Of a DNA stretch of 64,000 bases, positions 43,315-51,743 are shown one piece after another; position 1 is the first letter of the stretch; each line of letters opens with the position of its first letter. Location: contig JAWKLZ010000001.1 in NCBI GenBank assembly GCA_041392475.1, positions 372,001-436,000 on the forward strand, read 5' to 3'. The translations under genes were made by a program, and so were the position numbers. This DNA is from Chitinophagales bacterium (GTDB lineage Bacteria > Bacteroidota > Bacteroidia > Chitinophagales > UBA2359). The notes below the pieces were generated by a model. It searched no databases. It was not told the DNA's origin and saw only the letters and a list, made by a program, of their open reading frames with translations.

Positions 43315-43405
43315 GCTAAAATTAAACCTATATTGTCTTTTCTTTTATAATAAAGACTTTATAAAAAAGGTGGCAATTTCTAATGAATTGTCACCTTTTT
43401 CTTTA
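43315..43405 (+). ncRNA. Candidate small RNA of about 90 nt
   Basis: Bounded by a full consensus promoter (43279-43309) and a strong intrinsic terminator (43364-43400 plus T-rich tail). Inside is a first hairpin, GTCTTT (43335-43340) / AAAGAC (43353-43358), and no start codon with a meaningful ORF. It could be a free small RNA, or the 5' end of the LON-domain mRNA subject to premature termination (that ATG is at 43567). Existence is inferred from the signals only. Confidence 0.5.
43364..43400 (+). terminator. Intrinsic terminator
   Basis: AAAAAGGTGGCAATT (43364-43378) pairs with AATTGTCACCTTTTT (43386-43400) over 15 positions with one G-U, around a 7-nt loop, followed by T-rich sequence. No protein gene ends here on the plus strand, so it must end a short RNA or an upstream transcript. 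Confidence 0.8.
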
Positions 43406-43566
43406 ATATTCAATTGGGATTTTAGCATAAACTCCTGCCAATTAGGTCATTCGACTCTGCTTTATAAGTTATAGGTCAGAAGGCAAAAACAATTTTGCTG
43501 ATATATTGTACTTTTGTAGTGTATTGTAAAACGTCTGTTTTGCTTTTATCTTCACAAATCAAACTT

Positions 43567-44196
43567 ATGGATACCAATTTCTTACCCCTTTTTCCACTCA
43601 ATTTAGTGGTTTTTCCTGAAGAAAAACTGAAACTGCATGTTTTTGAGCCACGTTACAAACAATTGATTTATGAATGTGACAAGCAGCAAACAACTTTTGG
43701 AATTCCAGTGTATATTGATGGTAAAGTAAAAGAATTCGGTACGGAAATGCGTTTGATTTCTATTGAAAAAGTGTATCAAAACGGTGAATTGGATGTGGTG
43801 ACAAAAGGTATTCGTCCTTTTCGTTTGAAAAACTTCCAGAGAATAACTGAGGGAAAATTGTATCCTTCTGCTGAGGTGATGTATCAAAAGAATATAGAGG
43901 ATGATGATTTAGCGGCGAGAATCATGATAATCGAGCAATTGACGTTGCTATATGAAGCATTGAAGGTCAAAGAGTTTGTCAAAGCAGACTTCTATTCTTT
44001 TGAAGTGGCACACAATATTGGTTTTTCGCTTGAGCAAGAATATGAATTATTGCAGTTAAAAAAAGAGAGTGAAAGGCTGCAAAATATATTGACTCATTTG
44101 AAGGATATTGTTCCTGTGGTCATTCGCACGGAGGAAATCAAAGCAAAAGTACAGATGAATGGATATTTTAAGAATTTTAACAAACTTGATTTATAA
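43567..44196 (+). CDS. LON N-terminal (substrate-binding) domain protein
   Basis: 209 residues from the ATG at 43567; the longer frame from 43495 adds a non-conserved stretch and starts at a weaker site. The LON substrate-binding (PUA-like) pattern is evident: 'PLFPLNLVVFPEEKLKLHVFEPRYKQLI' (residues 6-33), 'FGIPVYIDGKVKEFGTEMRLISIEKVYQNGELDVVTKGIRPFRL', then a helical part. It has no ATPase or protease domain, as usual for these stand-alone proteins. They probably bind unfolded or specific protein segments; the real role is unknown. A TACTTTTG -7-type box lies at 43509-43516. It forms an operon with the DUF2147 gene 12 bp downstream. Confidence 0.88.
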   Translation: MDTNFLPLFPLNLVVFPEEKLKLHVFEPRYKQLIYECDKQQTTFGIPVYIDGKVKEFGTEMRLISIEKVYQNGELDVVTKGIRPFRLKNFQRITEGKLYPSAEVMYQKNIEDDDLAARIMIIEQLTLLYEALKVKEFVKADFYSFEVAHNIGFSLEQEYELLQLKKESERLQNILTHLKDIVPVVIRTEEIKAKVQMNGYFKNFNKLDL

Positions 44197-44208
44197 AATT
44201 AACAAAGT

Positions 44209-44670
44209 ATGAAATTGTTTTTTCAGAGTGTAATTACTGTCTTGTTGAGCACTTTTTTATTGGGACAAGATCTGGTATTGGCACAATCAGGAGCCGATGA
44301 AATTGTAGGCACTTGGTTGGTTCCAGAAAAAGATGGGAAAATTGAAGTGTATAAAAAAGGAGATACCTATTTTGGGAAAATTGTTTGGATTTCAGAACCG
44401 AATAATGCAGATGGTACTCCCCGCAAAGACATTTACAATGAGGATACTGCGTTGAGGAATCAACCGATTGTAGGTCTTGTGGTTTTGAGGGACTTTAAAT
44501 ATGATGCTAAATCAAAGGAGTGGACAGGTGGAACTGTTTACAATTCTCGATCGGGTAAAACATACAGTGGTTATCTAAAATTGCAGGAGGATGGTAGCTT
44601 GTATTTGAAGGGATACATTGCGGGTATGCGATGGCTTGGAAAATCGAATGTGTGGACAAGAGTGAACTAG
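44209..44670 (+). CDS. DUF2147 secreted protein
   Basis: 153 residues. Signal peptide (KLFFQSVITVLLSTFLLGQDLVLAQ), then the lipocalin-like DUF2147 domain: 'IVGTWLVPEKDGKIEVYKKGDTYFGKIVW', 'LRNQPIVGLVVLRDFKYD', 'WTGGTVYNSRSGKTYSGYLKLQEDGSLYLKGYIAG' and the terminal 'RWLGKSNVWTRV'. Periplasmic small beta-barrel; the ligand is unknown. Second gene after the LON-domain gene. Confidence 0.9.
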   Translation: MKLFFQSVITVLLSTFLLGQDLVLAQSGADEIVGTWLVPEKDGKIEVYKKGDTYFGKIVWISEPNNADGTPRKDIYNEDTALRNQPIVGLVVLRDFKYDAKSKEWTGGTVYNSRSGKTYSGYLKLQEDGSLYLKGYIAGMRWLGKSNVWTRVN

Positions 44671-44755
44671 CGATTGATAGTTTTGTAAAGAAAAGGCAGA
44701 TTATTTCAATAAATCACAAAATAATTCACTTTTTTTGCGATTTCTTCAAAAAATA

Positions 44756-44787
44756 TTTGGTGGAGAATAAAAACTCCTTTAGCTTTA
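44756..44787 (+). promoter_or_regulatory. Promoter of the Phe/Tyr leader transcript
   Basis: TTTG (44756-44759), 20 nt, then TAGCTTTA (44780-44787), one base off TAnnTTTG. Transcription would start near 44794, about 16 nt before the leader peptide ATG at 44810. Confidence 0.55.
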
Positions 44788-44809
44788 CGGCATCATAAAC
44801 AAAGAGAAC

Positions 44810-44887
44810 ATGAATTTTACCGTTTCAAATAGCAGTTTTTATTTTTTTTATTTCTGTGCTCCAGACGAAAAGTTGAGGAAATGGTAA
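44810..44887 (+). CDS. Phe/Tyr-rich leader peptide of the pheA operon
   Basis: 25 codons, ATG 44810 to TAA 44885-44887. The peptide begins MNFTVSNSSFYFFYFC and ends in W: five Phe and two Tyr in all, with F-Y-F-F-Y-F in six consecutive codons (44837-44854). It lies after a well-formed promoter and just before an antiterminator/terminator pair, followed by genes for Phe and Tyr synthesis. That is the design of a translation-controlled attenuator: slow reading of Phe/Tyr codons signals amino-acid shortage. No Shine-Dalgarno is visible, normal for this phylum. Confidence 0.75.
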   Translation: MNFTVSNSSFYFFYFCAPDEKLRKW

Positions 44888-44948
44888 TGTCATATACAAA
44901 AGAATCATTTACAAAGGCCTCGACTAAAAAAGTCGGGGCTTTTTTTTT
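44871..44948 (+). promoter_or_regulatory. Attenuator: antiterminator and terminator before pheA
   Basis: Terminator: GCCTCGACT (44917-44925) pairs with AGTCGGGGC (44931-44939), loop AAAAA, then T44940-44948. Antiterminator: AGTTGAGG (44871-44878), inside the last codons of the leader peptide, pairs with CCTCGACT (44918-44925) over 8 bp with one G-U, which excludes the terminator. A ribosome stalled on the Phe/Tyr run (44837-44854) leaves 44871-44878 free, so read-through follows. A ribosome reaching the stop at 44885 covers it, so the terminator forms. Confidence 0.72.
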
Positions 44949-44960
44949 GTAACAAGTCAC

Positions 44961-44993
44961 AAACTTTCGATGTCTTGAAGACCTTCGAAGTTT
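44961..44993. repeat. Imperfect palindrome before pheA
   Basis: AAACTTTCGATGTCTT (44961-44976) and AAGACCTTCGAAGTTT (44978-44993) form an imperfect palindrome. Phrases like GTCTTGAAGACCTTCGAAG recur between genes in related genomes as I recall, so it is probably a dispersed repeat lying in the pheA 5' region. Confidence 0.4.
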
Positions 44994-45020
44994 TAAAAGA
45001 AGCAAATTCAAAATTATACT

Positions 45021-45860
45021 ATGCAAGTAGCGATTCAAGGGATTAGAGGATGTTTTCACCAGATAGCTGCCTTCAAATATTTTGGAGAGCGGGAAGTGAT
45101 AGAGAGCATTGAATGTGAGACATTTCCGCAAATGTTCCATACTTTCCAAAAGCAGCCCAATTATTATGGGGTGATGGCGATTGAAAACACCGTTGCAGGG
45201 ACGATATTACCCAATTATGCAATGCTCCGAAATTCTGAAATGAAGATTATTGGAGAAGTCTATTTGCGGATTCAGCATCATTTGTTAAGTGTCGATGGTC
45301 AAAAAGTAGAAAATATTCAGGAAGTTCATTCACATCCGATGGCGATTCTTCAATGTCAAAATTTTCTGGATAAACATCATTTGAAACCTGTGGAAACGAT
45401 TGATACAGCCTGGAGTGCCAAAGAGTTGAGCGAAAAAAGAACCAGAGGAAGGGCTGCAATAGCCAGTAGTTTGGCGGCAGATTACTACAAGTTAGAAATT
45501 GTAGCAGAGGGTATTGAAACGAACAAAAGGAATTTTACCCGCTTTTTGGTTTTACAGCACAAAGAATTTACCCAAAAAACGCAACTGCCTTCTAATAAAG
45601 CTTCCATTTGTTTTCACTTGGTCCATGAAGTGGGTTCTTTGGCTAAAACGCTGACAATCTTGAGCGAACAAGGTATCAACCTTACCAAGATTCAATCGTT
45701 GCCAGTTGTAGGTAAAGCATGGGAATACTTTTTTCATTTGGATGTTGAGTTTTCAGATTATGATGGATATAGAAAATCTTTGGAGGCTATTCAGCCTTAT
45801 ATCAATGAATTGCAGATTTTGGGCGAATACCAAAGAGGAGTTAAGCACCGGACGATTTGA
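45021..45860 (+). CDS. pheA: Prephenate dehydratase
   Basis: 279 residues. The PDT domain starts 'VAIQGIRGCFHQIAAFKYFGE' and has 'GVMAIENTVAGTILPNYAML', 'RGRAAIASSLAADYY' and the signature 'ETNKRNFTRFLVL' (TRF). The C-terminal ACT domain (about residues 197-270) has 'GSLAKTLTILSEQGINLTKIQSLP', which binds Phe in the family; the usual ESRP is changed to QSLP here, so feedback may differ. It converts prephenate to phenylpyruvate in the cytosol. First structural gene of pheA-aminotransferase-tyrA-aroG/CM, behind the attenuator. Confidence 0.92.
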   Translation: MQVAIQGIRGCFHQIAAFKYFGEREVIESIECETFPQMFHTFQKQPNYYGVMAIENTVAGTILPNYAMLRNSEMKIIGEVYLRIQHHLLSVDGQKVENIQEVHSHPMAILQCQNFLDKHHLKPVETIDTAWSAKELSEKRTRGRAAIASSLAADYYKLEIVAEGIETNKRNFTRFLVLQHKEFTQKTQLPSNKASICFHLVHEVGSLAKTLTILSEQGINLTKIQSLPVVGKAWEYFFHLDVEFSDYDGYRKSLEAIQPYINELQILGEYQRGVKHRTI

Positions 45861-45925
45861 TGGCTGAATGGCTCAGTACTTAATTTCAACACATTAACAT
45901 AACAGCACACCAATACATAAAAAAA

Positions 45926-47107
45926 ATGATTATTTCGACAGCAAATAGATTGAACACTGTTGAGGAATATTATTTCTCCAAAAAATTGCGGCAAATTCAA
46001 GAAATGAAGGCGGAGGGTAAAGATATCATCAATATCGGCATTGGTAGCCCCGATTTACCCCCTTCAAAGCAGACGGTTGATGCCTTGAAAAAGACTGCAA
46101 ATAGACAAGATATTCATGGTTATCAAAGCTATACAGGCATTCCTGAACTTCGGGTTGCAATGGCAAAATGGTACAAACGGGTCTATGATGTGGATGTGGA
46201 TTCAGGATCGGAGATATTGCCATTGATGGGTTCTAAGGAAGGAATCATGCACATTTCGATGGCGTTTTTGAATTCCGGAGACGGTGTATTGGTCCCCAAT
46301 CCTGGTTATTTGACCTATTCGTCTGTTTCTAAACTATTGGACGCTAATTTGTTGCCGTATAATTTGATGGAGGAGAACAATTGGAAACCTGATTGGGCGA
46401 CATTGGAGGATATGGATTTAGAAAAAGTCAAAATAATGTGGGTAAATTATCCAAATATGCCAACAGGTGCAGATGCTTCTTACAAGTTGTTTGAGCGTTT
46501 GGTGTCCTTTGCTCATAAACACAATGTTTTGATAGTCAATGATAATCCATATAGTTTGGTACTAAACAAAGACCCGAAAAGTATCTTGGAAGTGGACGGT
46601 GCAAAGGAGGTGGCAATTGAGCTAAATTCGTTGAGTAAGTCACACAATATGGCGGGTTGGCGTGTGGGGATGGTGCTTGGCGCAAGTGAGTATTTGCAGC
46701 CCATATTGAAGGTGAAAAGTAATATGGATTCGGGGATGTTTTTGGGTATTCAACAGGCTGCAATTGAAGCCTTGACGAACTCAGAAGATTGGCATGAGCT
46801 GCAAAATAAGGAATATGGGCTTAGGCGAAAGATGGCTTATGAAATATTAGACATGTTGGATTGTCGTTATACTTCCAATCAAGTGGGTATGTTTGTTTGG
46901 GCAAAAGTGCCTGAGGGTGTATTGTCTGTCGAGGTATGGATAGATGAATTGTTGCAGAAAACGAATGTATTTATGACTCCTGGATTTATTTTTGGGTCGG
47001 CAGGTGAACGGTATGTGCGAATTTCACTTTGCAGTTCGTTAAAAGTATTGGAGGAAGCAAAAAATAGACTTCAAAAATTTCACCATCAAACTCCGATGAA
47101 CAATTAA
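45926..47107 (+). CDS. PLP-dependent class I/II aminotransferase (aromatic or aspartate type)
   Basis: 393 residues. Fold type I: 'INIGIGSPDLPPSKQTVDALKK', 'YQSYTGIPELRVAMAKWY', 'PLMGSKEGIMHISMAFL', 'IMWVNYPNMPTGADAS' and the PLP-lysine motif 'ELNSLSKSHNMAGWRVGMVLG'. Its place between pheA and tyrA indicates that it transaminates phenylpyruvate and 4-hydroxyphenylpyruvate (or prephenate) to Phe and Tyr, though the sequence alone would also allow an aspartate-type enzyme. Cytosolic homodimer in the family. Confidence 0.9.
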   Translation: MIISTANRLNTVEEYYFSKKLRQIQEMKAEGKDIINIGIGSPDLPPSKQTVDALKKTANRQDIHGYQSYTGIPELRVAMAKWYKRVYDVDVDSGSEILPLMGSKEGIMHISMAFLNSGDGVLVPNPGYLTYSSVSKLLDANLLPYNLMEENNWKPDWATLEDMDLEKVKIMWVNYPNMPTGADASYKLFERLVSFAHKHNVLIVNDNPYSLVLNKDPKSILEVDGAKEVAIELNSLSKSHNMAGWRVGMVLGASEYLQPILKVKSNMDSGMFLGIQQAAIEALTNSEDWHELQNKEYGLRRKMAYEILDMLDCRYTSNQVGMFVWAKVPEGVLSVEVWIDELLQKTNVFMTPGFIFGSAGERYVRISLCSSLKVLEEAKNRLQKFHHQTPMNN

Positions 47108-47148
47108 GATTTTGCTAGGGTTCAAAAATTAAGCAATTTTTCAAGAAG

Positions 47149-47991
47149 ATGACTACAACGATTATAGGACTGGGATTGATAGGCGGTTCTTTGGGCTTGG
47201 ACCTAAAAGAGCGAGGGTTTACGCAAAAAGTGATTGGTGTGGATGCAAATCCAAAACATACTGAAGATGCACTAGAATTGGGCTTAGTAGATGAAGTGAT
47301 GAAATTGAAGGAAGCGGTTGAGTTAGCGGATTTGGTGATTTTGGCTGTTCCTGTTAATGCGATTATCAAATTATTACCAATCGTATTGGATTCTATAAAA
47401 GACGATGCTGTGGTGACAGATATGGGTTCAACAAAAGGTGGCATGGTGAAAGCAGTTGAAAATCACCCTAAAAGAGGTCAATATGTGGCTTCACATCCTA
47501 TGGCAGGAACAGAATATTCAGGGCCGAGGGCCGCAATTCGTGGAATGTTTGACGGTAAGGTGGCGATTTTGTGCAATGCCACAGACAGTACCCCAGAGGC
47601 GAAACACACGGTAGGATTTATGTATAGTAGATTGAAGATGCGGATAATCGAAATGGATGCTGCCGAACATGATGTTCATGCAGCGTATGTGTCACATGTT
47701 TCGCATATTAGTTCATTCATACTGGCAAATACAGTGTTGGAGAAAGAAAAAAGTGTAGCAAATATTTTTAATATGGCTGGTGGAGGTTTTGCTTCCACTG
47801 TGCGCTTGGCGAAAAGTTCACCCGAAATGTGGTCGCAAATATTTGAGCAAAATGCAGACAATATCATGGAGGTAATCAATACGTATGTCAAAAATTTACT
47901 ACTTTGGAGATGGCATATTGAGCAGGGAGAATTTGACGAGCTGGCGAAAATGATGCAGTCTGCGAATGAGATTCGGAAAATCCTGAAGTAA
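47149..47991 (+). CDS. tyrA: Prephenate dehydrogenase
   Basis: 280 residues. NAD(P)-binding Rossmann start 'TTIIGLGLIGGSLGLDLKERG' with GxGxxG, 'DLVILAVPVNAIIKLLP', 'VVTDMGSTKGGMV' and the catalytic-His region 'YVASHPMAGTEYSGPRAA'. The rest is the helical dimerisation domain with 'HVSHISSFILANTVLEKE' and 'FASTVRLAKSSPEMWSQI'. It oxidatively decarboxylates prephenate to 4-hydroxyphenylpyruvate. Third gene of the operon; lacks an ACT domain, so regulation probably rests on the attenuator and on the DAHP synthase step. Confidence 0.92.
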   Translation: MTTTIIGLGLIGGSLGLDLKERGFTQKVIGVDANPKHTEDALELGLVDEVMKLKEAVELADLVILAVPVNAIIKLLPIVLDSIKDDAVVTDMGSTKGGMVKAVENHPKRGQYVASHPMAGTEYSGPRAAIRGMFDGKVAILCNATDSTPEAKHTVGFMYSRLKMRIIEMDAAEHDVHAAYVSHVSHISSFILANTVLEKEKSVANIFNMAGGGFASTVRLAKSSPEMWSQIFEQNADNIMEVINTYVKNLLLWRWHIEQGEFDELAKMMQSANEIRKILK

Positions 47992-48066
47992 ATGTAGGAA
48001 TTGTTCTCAGTATAACCATCAGAAAAACAAAAATTCATTATTAACAAAAATAAAGTTATAGCAATT

Positions 48067-49167
48067 ATGCAAGTTAAATTGAATATTACACCGCTGGAAG
48101 AGTGGGGTTTAGGATTGAGTAGAAAAGAACCTTTGTTGATTAGCGGTCCATGTAGTGCCGAAACAGAGGAACAGGTGTTGGAAACGGCTCAACGCTTGTC
48201 AAAACAAAAAATACACCTTTTGCGGGCAGGTATTTGGAAACCTCGTACTCGCCCAAATAGTTTTGAAGGCATGGGAAGTCCTGCTTTGAAGTGGCTGAAA
48301 AACGCTTCAAAACAAACGGGATTGCCTGTAACCTGTGAAGTGGCGAATGTGAAACACGTCTATGAAGCTCTTAGAATGGGCATTGACATCCTCTGGATTG
48401 GTGCAAGAACTACGGTCAATCCTTTTGCAGTTCAAGAAATTGCGGATGCTTTGGTAGATGTGGATATTCCTGTGATGGTGAAAAATCCTGTAAATCCCGA
48501 TTTGGATCTATGGATTGGTGCATTTGAGCGTTTGAACCGAGCGGGCATTACCAAATTGGCGGCTATTCACCGTGGTTTTTCCTCTCATAGTCAAACCCGC
48601 TACCGCAATATTCCGCTTTGGGAAATTCCGATTGAATTGATGCGCCGTATTCCTGAATTACCTATTATTTGTGATCCTAGTCATATTTGTGGTCGCCGAG
48701 ATCTTTTGCAGGAAGTATCTCAAAAAGCGATGGATTTGAATTTTGACGGATTGATGATTGAATCACATATCAATCCTGCCAAAGCATTGAGCGATGCTAA
48801 ACAGCAGGTTATACCAGAAAGATATGGCGAAATCATTAATTCTTTGGTCATTCGTAAAACTTCAACGGATGATGTGATGGTGCAACACAATTTGGACGAT
48901 TTGCGAGAATTGATTGACGAAAAAGACAAGGAAGTACTCTCACTCTTGGTCGAAAGAATGGGTATTGCTGAGCGAATCGGAGATTATAAGCGTGAAAATG
49001 GCATCACAATTTTGCAGCCTGCAAGGTGGGATGAGTTGATTCGTGATCGAATTGCAGAAGGTGAAAAAGTAGGTTTGAGCGCACATTTTATGCAGGATTT
49101 ATATACAGCAGTACACAATGAATCTATTCGACACCAGACAAAGGTGATGAATAGTGAGATTGCATAA
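48067..49167 (+). CDS. DAHP synthase/chorismate mutase fusion
   Basis: 366 residues, two domains. Residues about 1-255: class I-beta (KDO8P-like) DAHP synthase with 'PLLISGPCSAETEEQVLETA', 'GIWKPRTRPNSFEGMG', 'VMVKNPVNPDLDLWIGAFERL' and 'CDPSHICGRRD'. Residues about 275-360: AroQ-type chorismate mutase, 'LRELIDEKDKEVLSLLVERMGIAERIGDYK' and a C-terminal 'LYTAVHNESIRHQ'. It catalyses both the first shikimate-pathway step and chorismate to prephenate, feeding the other three enzymes of the operon. The mutase domain usually also gives prephenate feedback control. Last gene of the operon. Confidence 0.93.
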   Translation: MQVKLNITPLEEWGLGLSRKEPLLISGPCSAETEEQVLETAQRLSKQKIHLLRAGIWKPRTRPNSFEGMGSPALKWLKNASKQTGLPVTCEVANVKHVYEALRMGIDILWIGARTTVNPFAVQEIADALVDVDIPVMVKNPVNPDLDLWIGAFERLNRAGITKLAAIHRGFSSHSQTRYRNIPLWEIPIELMRRIPELPIICDPSHICGRRDLLQEVSQKAMDLNFDGLMIESHINPAKALSDAKQQVIPERYGEIINSLVIRKTSTDDVMVQHNLDDLRELIDEKDKEVLSLLVERMGIAERIGDYKRENGITILQPARWDELIRDRIAEGEKVGLSAHFMQDLYTAVHNESIRHQTKVMNSEIA

Positions 49168-49277
49168 TGGTGGAATTGAAATCACATCATCTTATTTAGT
49201 GTTTTAATTTCTCATCTGTATATTTTATCAATCGCCTAATTGCAGGGTCAATTTCTTGAAGTGGTTTCCAATATTCT

Positions 49278-49868
49278 TCAATTTTTCAATCGCTTCAATC
49301 CCTCCAAATATTCCTTAATTAGCTGATTTTGAAGATACAACTCTTCAATAATTGCCAAACCGTTTTTAACACGAACATCTATATAAGCCGCAACGGTTGT
49401 ACTATCGTTGCGGTTTTGTTGTCTAAGTATATCATTGTAAGCTTGTTCTGCAACAGGCGCATCGTATTCATTCAGATAGTAGCGATCAAAAGGCAGGTTG
49501 TAGTAGATGGTATTGCTATCGACATAATTGACATTTGTAGCGATATAATTGGAGAAATCGGGAGTTTGGGTGTAGGCATTCGTGATTTTGGCAAAACCCT
49601 GAGCATCTGTATTGACCTCCAAATACACCTTTGAATTGAAGTCAAAAGTTTCCATTGCATTGGGATAGGTCAGACTGTTTTCTTCATAAGAAAGCACAAT
49701 ATATTTGCCTCGAAAAGCATCATAGGGATCAACGGGTCGTGGTTTGAATCGAAAAACTTGTCCTGTGCTGAGCGTATTCTCATGTGTTGCAATCAAATAG
49801 GCAGGGTAGGCCAAATACAGCAACATGACTATGAAAAAAGCAGCGGTAAGATAGATTGGTTTTTTCAT
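49278..49868 (-). CDS. GDYXXLXY-domain membrane-anchored protein
   Basis: 196 residues. N-terminal membrane segment (IYLTAAFFIVMLLYLAYPAYLI), then the family core 'FKPRPVDPYDAFRGKYIVLSYEEN', where the GDYxxLxY motif reads GKYIVLSY, followed by 'KVYLEVNTDAQGFAKI' and 'YYNLPFDRYYLNEYDAPVAEQAY'. These proteins are nearly always encoded next to DUF2157 membrane proteins, as here (the DUF2157 gene ends upstream 150 bp away on the same strand). Envelope location; function unknown. Confidence 0.88.
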   Translation of the reverse strand: MKKPIYLTAAFFIVMLLYLAYPAYLIATHENTLSTGQVFRFKPRPVDPYDAFRGKYIVLSYEENSLTYPNAMETFDFNSKVYLEVNTDAQGFAKITNAYTQTPDFSNYIATNVNYVDSNTIYYNLPFDRYYLNEYDAPVAEQAYNDILRQQNRNDSTTVAAYIDVRVKNGLAIIEELYLQNQLIKEYLEGLKRLKN

Positions 49869-50018
49869 TTTTGTATTGGATTTTTTGAAGATGAACTTTT
49901 AGATGGTAAAGATGGTAAGGAACTTGAAGGATTTTGATGATGGCGAAAAGGGAACAGGAATTTATGATTTATGGTTTCGGAAGAATAATTTGTGGAAACC
50001 AAATCACCATTCACTCAA

Positions 50019-51398
50019 CTACTCATCACTATTCACCTGCTTCAATCGTTTGGTCAACACATAATTGGCAGTCAGAAAGCCCACACCAATTACTACAAAA
50101 GCGATTCCCTTCAATAAGAAATCCAAATCGCTGTCAAAGAAACGTACAATGAGTAAGGTCGCCAAAAACAAAGTACCTGCATTGACCAAAGCCACCAATT
50201 GATGCTTGATTCCTTCATTGACATAGTACAATCCCCATGCGAAAATGTACAAATTGAACAAGGCCCTCACCCAAAAATCATTCGTAGATAAGGCTATAAA
50301 AATACCAACCAAAACCATTGTTGGAAAGCTCAACAATAAATAATTCACCTGCCGCCCTTTTTGCCAAAACTGAATCGCCAAAGCTTTGAGTGCAACAACT
50401 GCAATGAGCAAAACGGCAAAATTGACCCAAGTAGCAAATTGAGGGTAATTTTTCCCAGCTATCCATTTTGAAAAATCAATATCACTCAGGTGCCATTTGA
50501 AGGTCAAAAACATAGACATAACAAAAATCCCTGCAATCGCAGTGGTCTGAAATGGCCGCAACCACATACTTTTTTCTTGGCCAAAGAACTGTTTACCAAG
50601 CATATACAAAAAAGTAAAAATGATAGAATCTCCAAGCAACCAATTTAGAGCAACACGGTTTTCAAAAACATTGTGTATGGCAATAACGAAGGTAATGACC
50701 AAAGTCCATCCCAGTAAATTCGCCCTTGCCCTATCTCCAAAACCAACAAAGTTTTTTGTAGCATATCCTTTCTGCAATACTTGCAAATTTTTCCACAAGT
50801 GCGGTAATGCTGCCAACAGAAATCCCCAATACCAGATGCTTTCACCATACCTCCCTGCTCCCATTGCCCACGAACTAATCAGACACAAATACAATACACA
50901 AACCAAAGTGGCATTGCTGAGATAGAGTAAGGGAATGGTTAGCAAACACCACACAAATAAAAAATCTTGTATTGTACCTGGCAAATTGTAGGTCTGACTG
51001 ATCAATGCCATGCAACTCGCCAACATCAACATCAAAAATATGGCTGTGCTTTCTATCCATGCTACTGAATCCGATTTTTTGAAAAAACTATATCCATAAA
51101 TGATTTGTGCGCTTATCAAGGGTAGAAAACACAGAATTGTTTTGGTGCTTCGGCTGAAATCGTCCCAATTGTGTGCGAATATCAAGATGATGCCGCTGCC
51201 TATTAATGTTGCTCCCAATATACCCATGATGATGAAGCCCCAGTTGATGCTGTTTTTTGGCATTGACATCGACGGTGTGACTTCGGTGCTTTCATAGTAT
51301 TGAAGTATTTCTTGGGCGGTATCATTGCTTATCCAGCCTTTGGAGAGCCATAGGGGGATTTGGGATTGGAGGAAGGAGTTTTGTTCGGGTTGGTTCAT
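50019..51398 (-). CDS. DUF2157 polytopic membrane protein
   Basis: 459 residues with about 12 hydrophobic helices. The start has the typical short soluble part ('QSQIPLWLSKGWISNDTAQEILQYYES'), then 'NWGFIIMGILGATLIGSGIILIFAHNWDDFSRSTKTIL' with the conserved HNW motif, as in DUF2157. Its partner, a GDYXXLXY protein, follows downstream. The pair probably forms an inner-membrane complex of unknown role. Confidence 0.88.
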   Translation of the reverse strand: MNQPEQNSFLQSQIPLWLSKGWISNDTAQEILQYYESTEVTPSMSMPKNSINWGFIIMGILGATLIGSGIILIFAHNWDDFSRSTKTILCFLPLISAQIIYGYSFFKKSDSVAWIESTAIFLMLMLASCMALISQTYNLPGTIQDFLFVWCLLTIPLLYLSNATLVCVLYLCLISSWAMGAGRYGESIWYWGFLLAALPHLWKNLQVLQKGYATKNFVGFGDRARANLLGWTLVITFVIAIHNVFENRVALNWLLGDSIIFTFLYMLGKQFFGQEKSMWLRPFQTTAIAGIFVMSMFLTFKWHLSDIDFSKWIAGKNYPQFATWVNFAVLLIAVVALKALAIQFWQKGRQVNYLLLSFPTMVLVGIFIALSTNDFWVRALFNLYIFAWGLYYVNEGIKHQLVALVNAGTLFLATLLIVRFFDSDLDFLLKGIAFVVIGVGFLTANYVLTKRLKQVNSDE

Positions 51399-51743
51399 AA
51401 GGGTGTTGGTTTTGGGATTATGAAGATAGGGGAAATTTGGGAGAATGGATAAATATAGTTTTTAATTTTTTTTTTGTCATAAAAAGGTAATTAACTTTCT
51501 GATGGTTGTTGTTGGGAAAGAAAATTGGTCGTTTATTACATAGGAGTATATCTCCATAAGATAATTTTTGAAAATTATAATAACTTTAAGATAAAGAGAT
51601 ATAAGATAATTATAACTAAAGTTATATTGTTTTTTGAAAATACCTGTCTTAAATTTACACTATTATTAAACGACCTAATATTCATATAAGAGAAATAACT
51701 ATTTAAATTAAAATGATATAGTTTAAAAATAAATAATTATTAG
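51399..51743. promoter_or_regulatory. AT-rich gap before the ubiquitin-like island, with inverted repeats
   Basis: 345 bp without a gene, between the divergent DUF2157 gene and the kinase gene. ATAACTTTA (51580-51588) and TAAAGTTAT (51617-51625) form a perfect 9-bp inverted repeat with a 28-nt spacer, and GGAG-TATAT-CTCC (about 51543-51555) is a smaller one. No full TTG-N20-TAnnTTTG promoter was found. A regulator site for the island is plausible but unproven. Base composition drops in GC from here to the window end. Confidence 0.35.

Noticed and set aside
49196..49280. Minus-strand frame with a protein-like ending 'EEYWKPLQEIDPAIRRLI' after the GDYXXLXY gene
   Set aside because: Only about 28 residues between stops; it could be a gene remnant but is too short to support.
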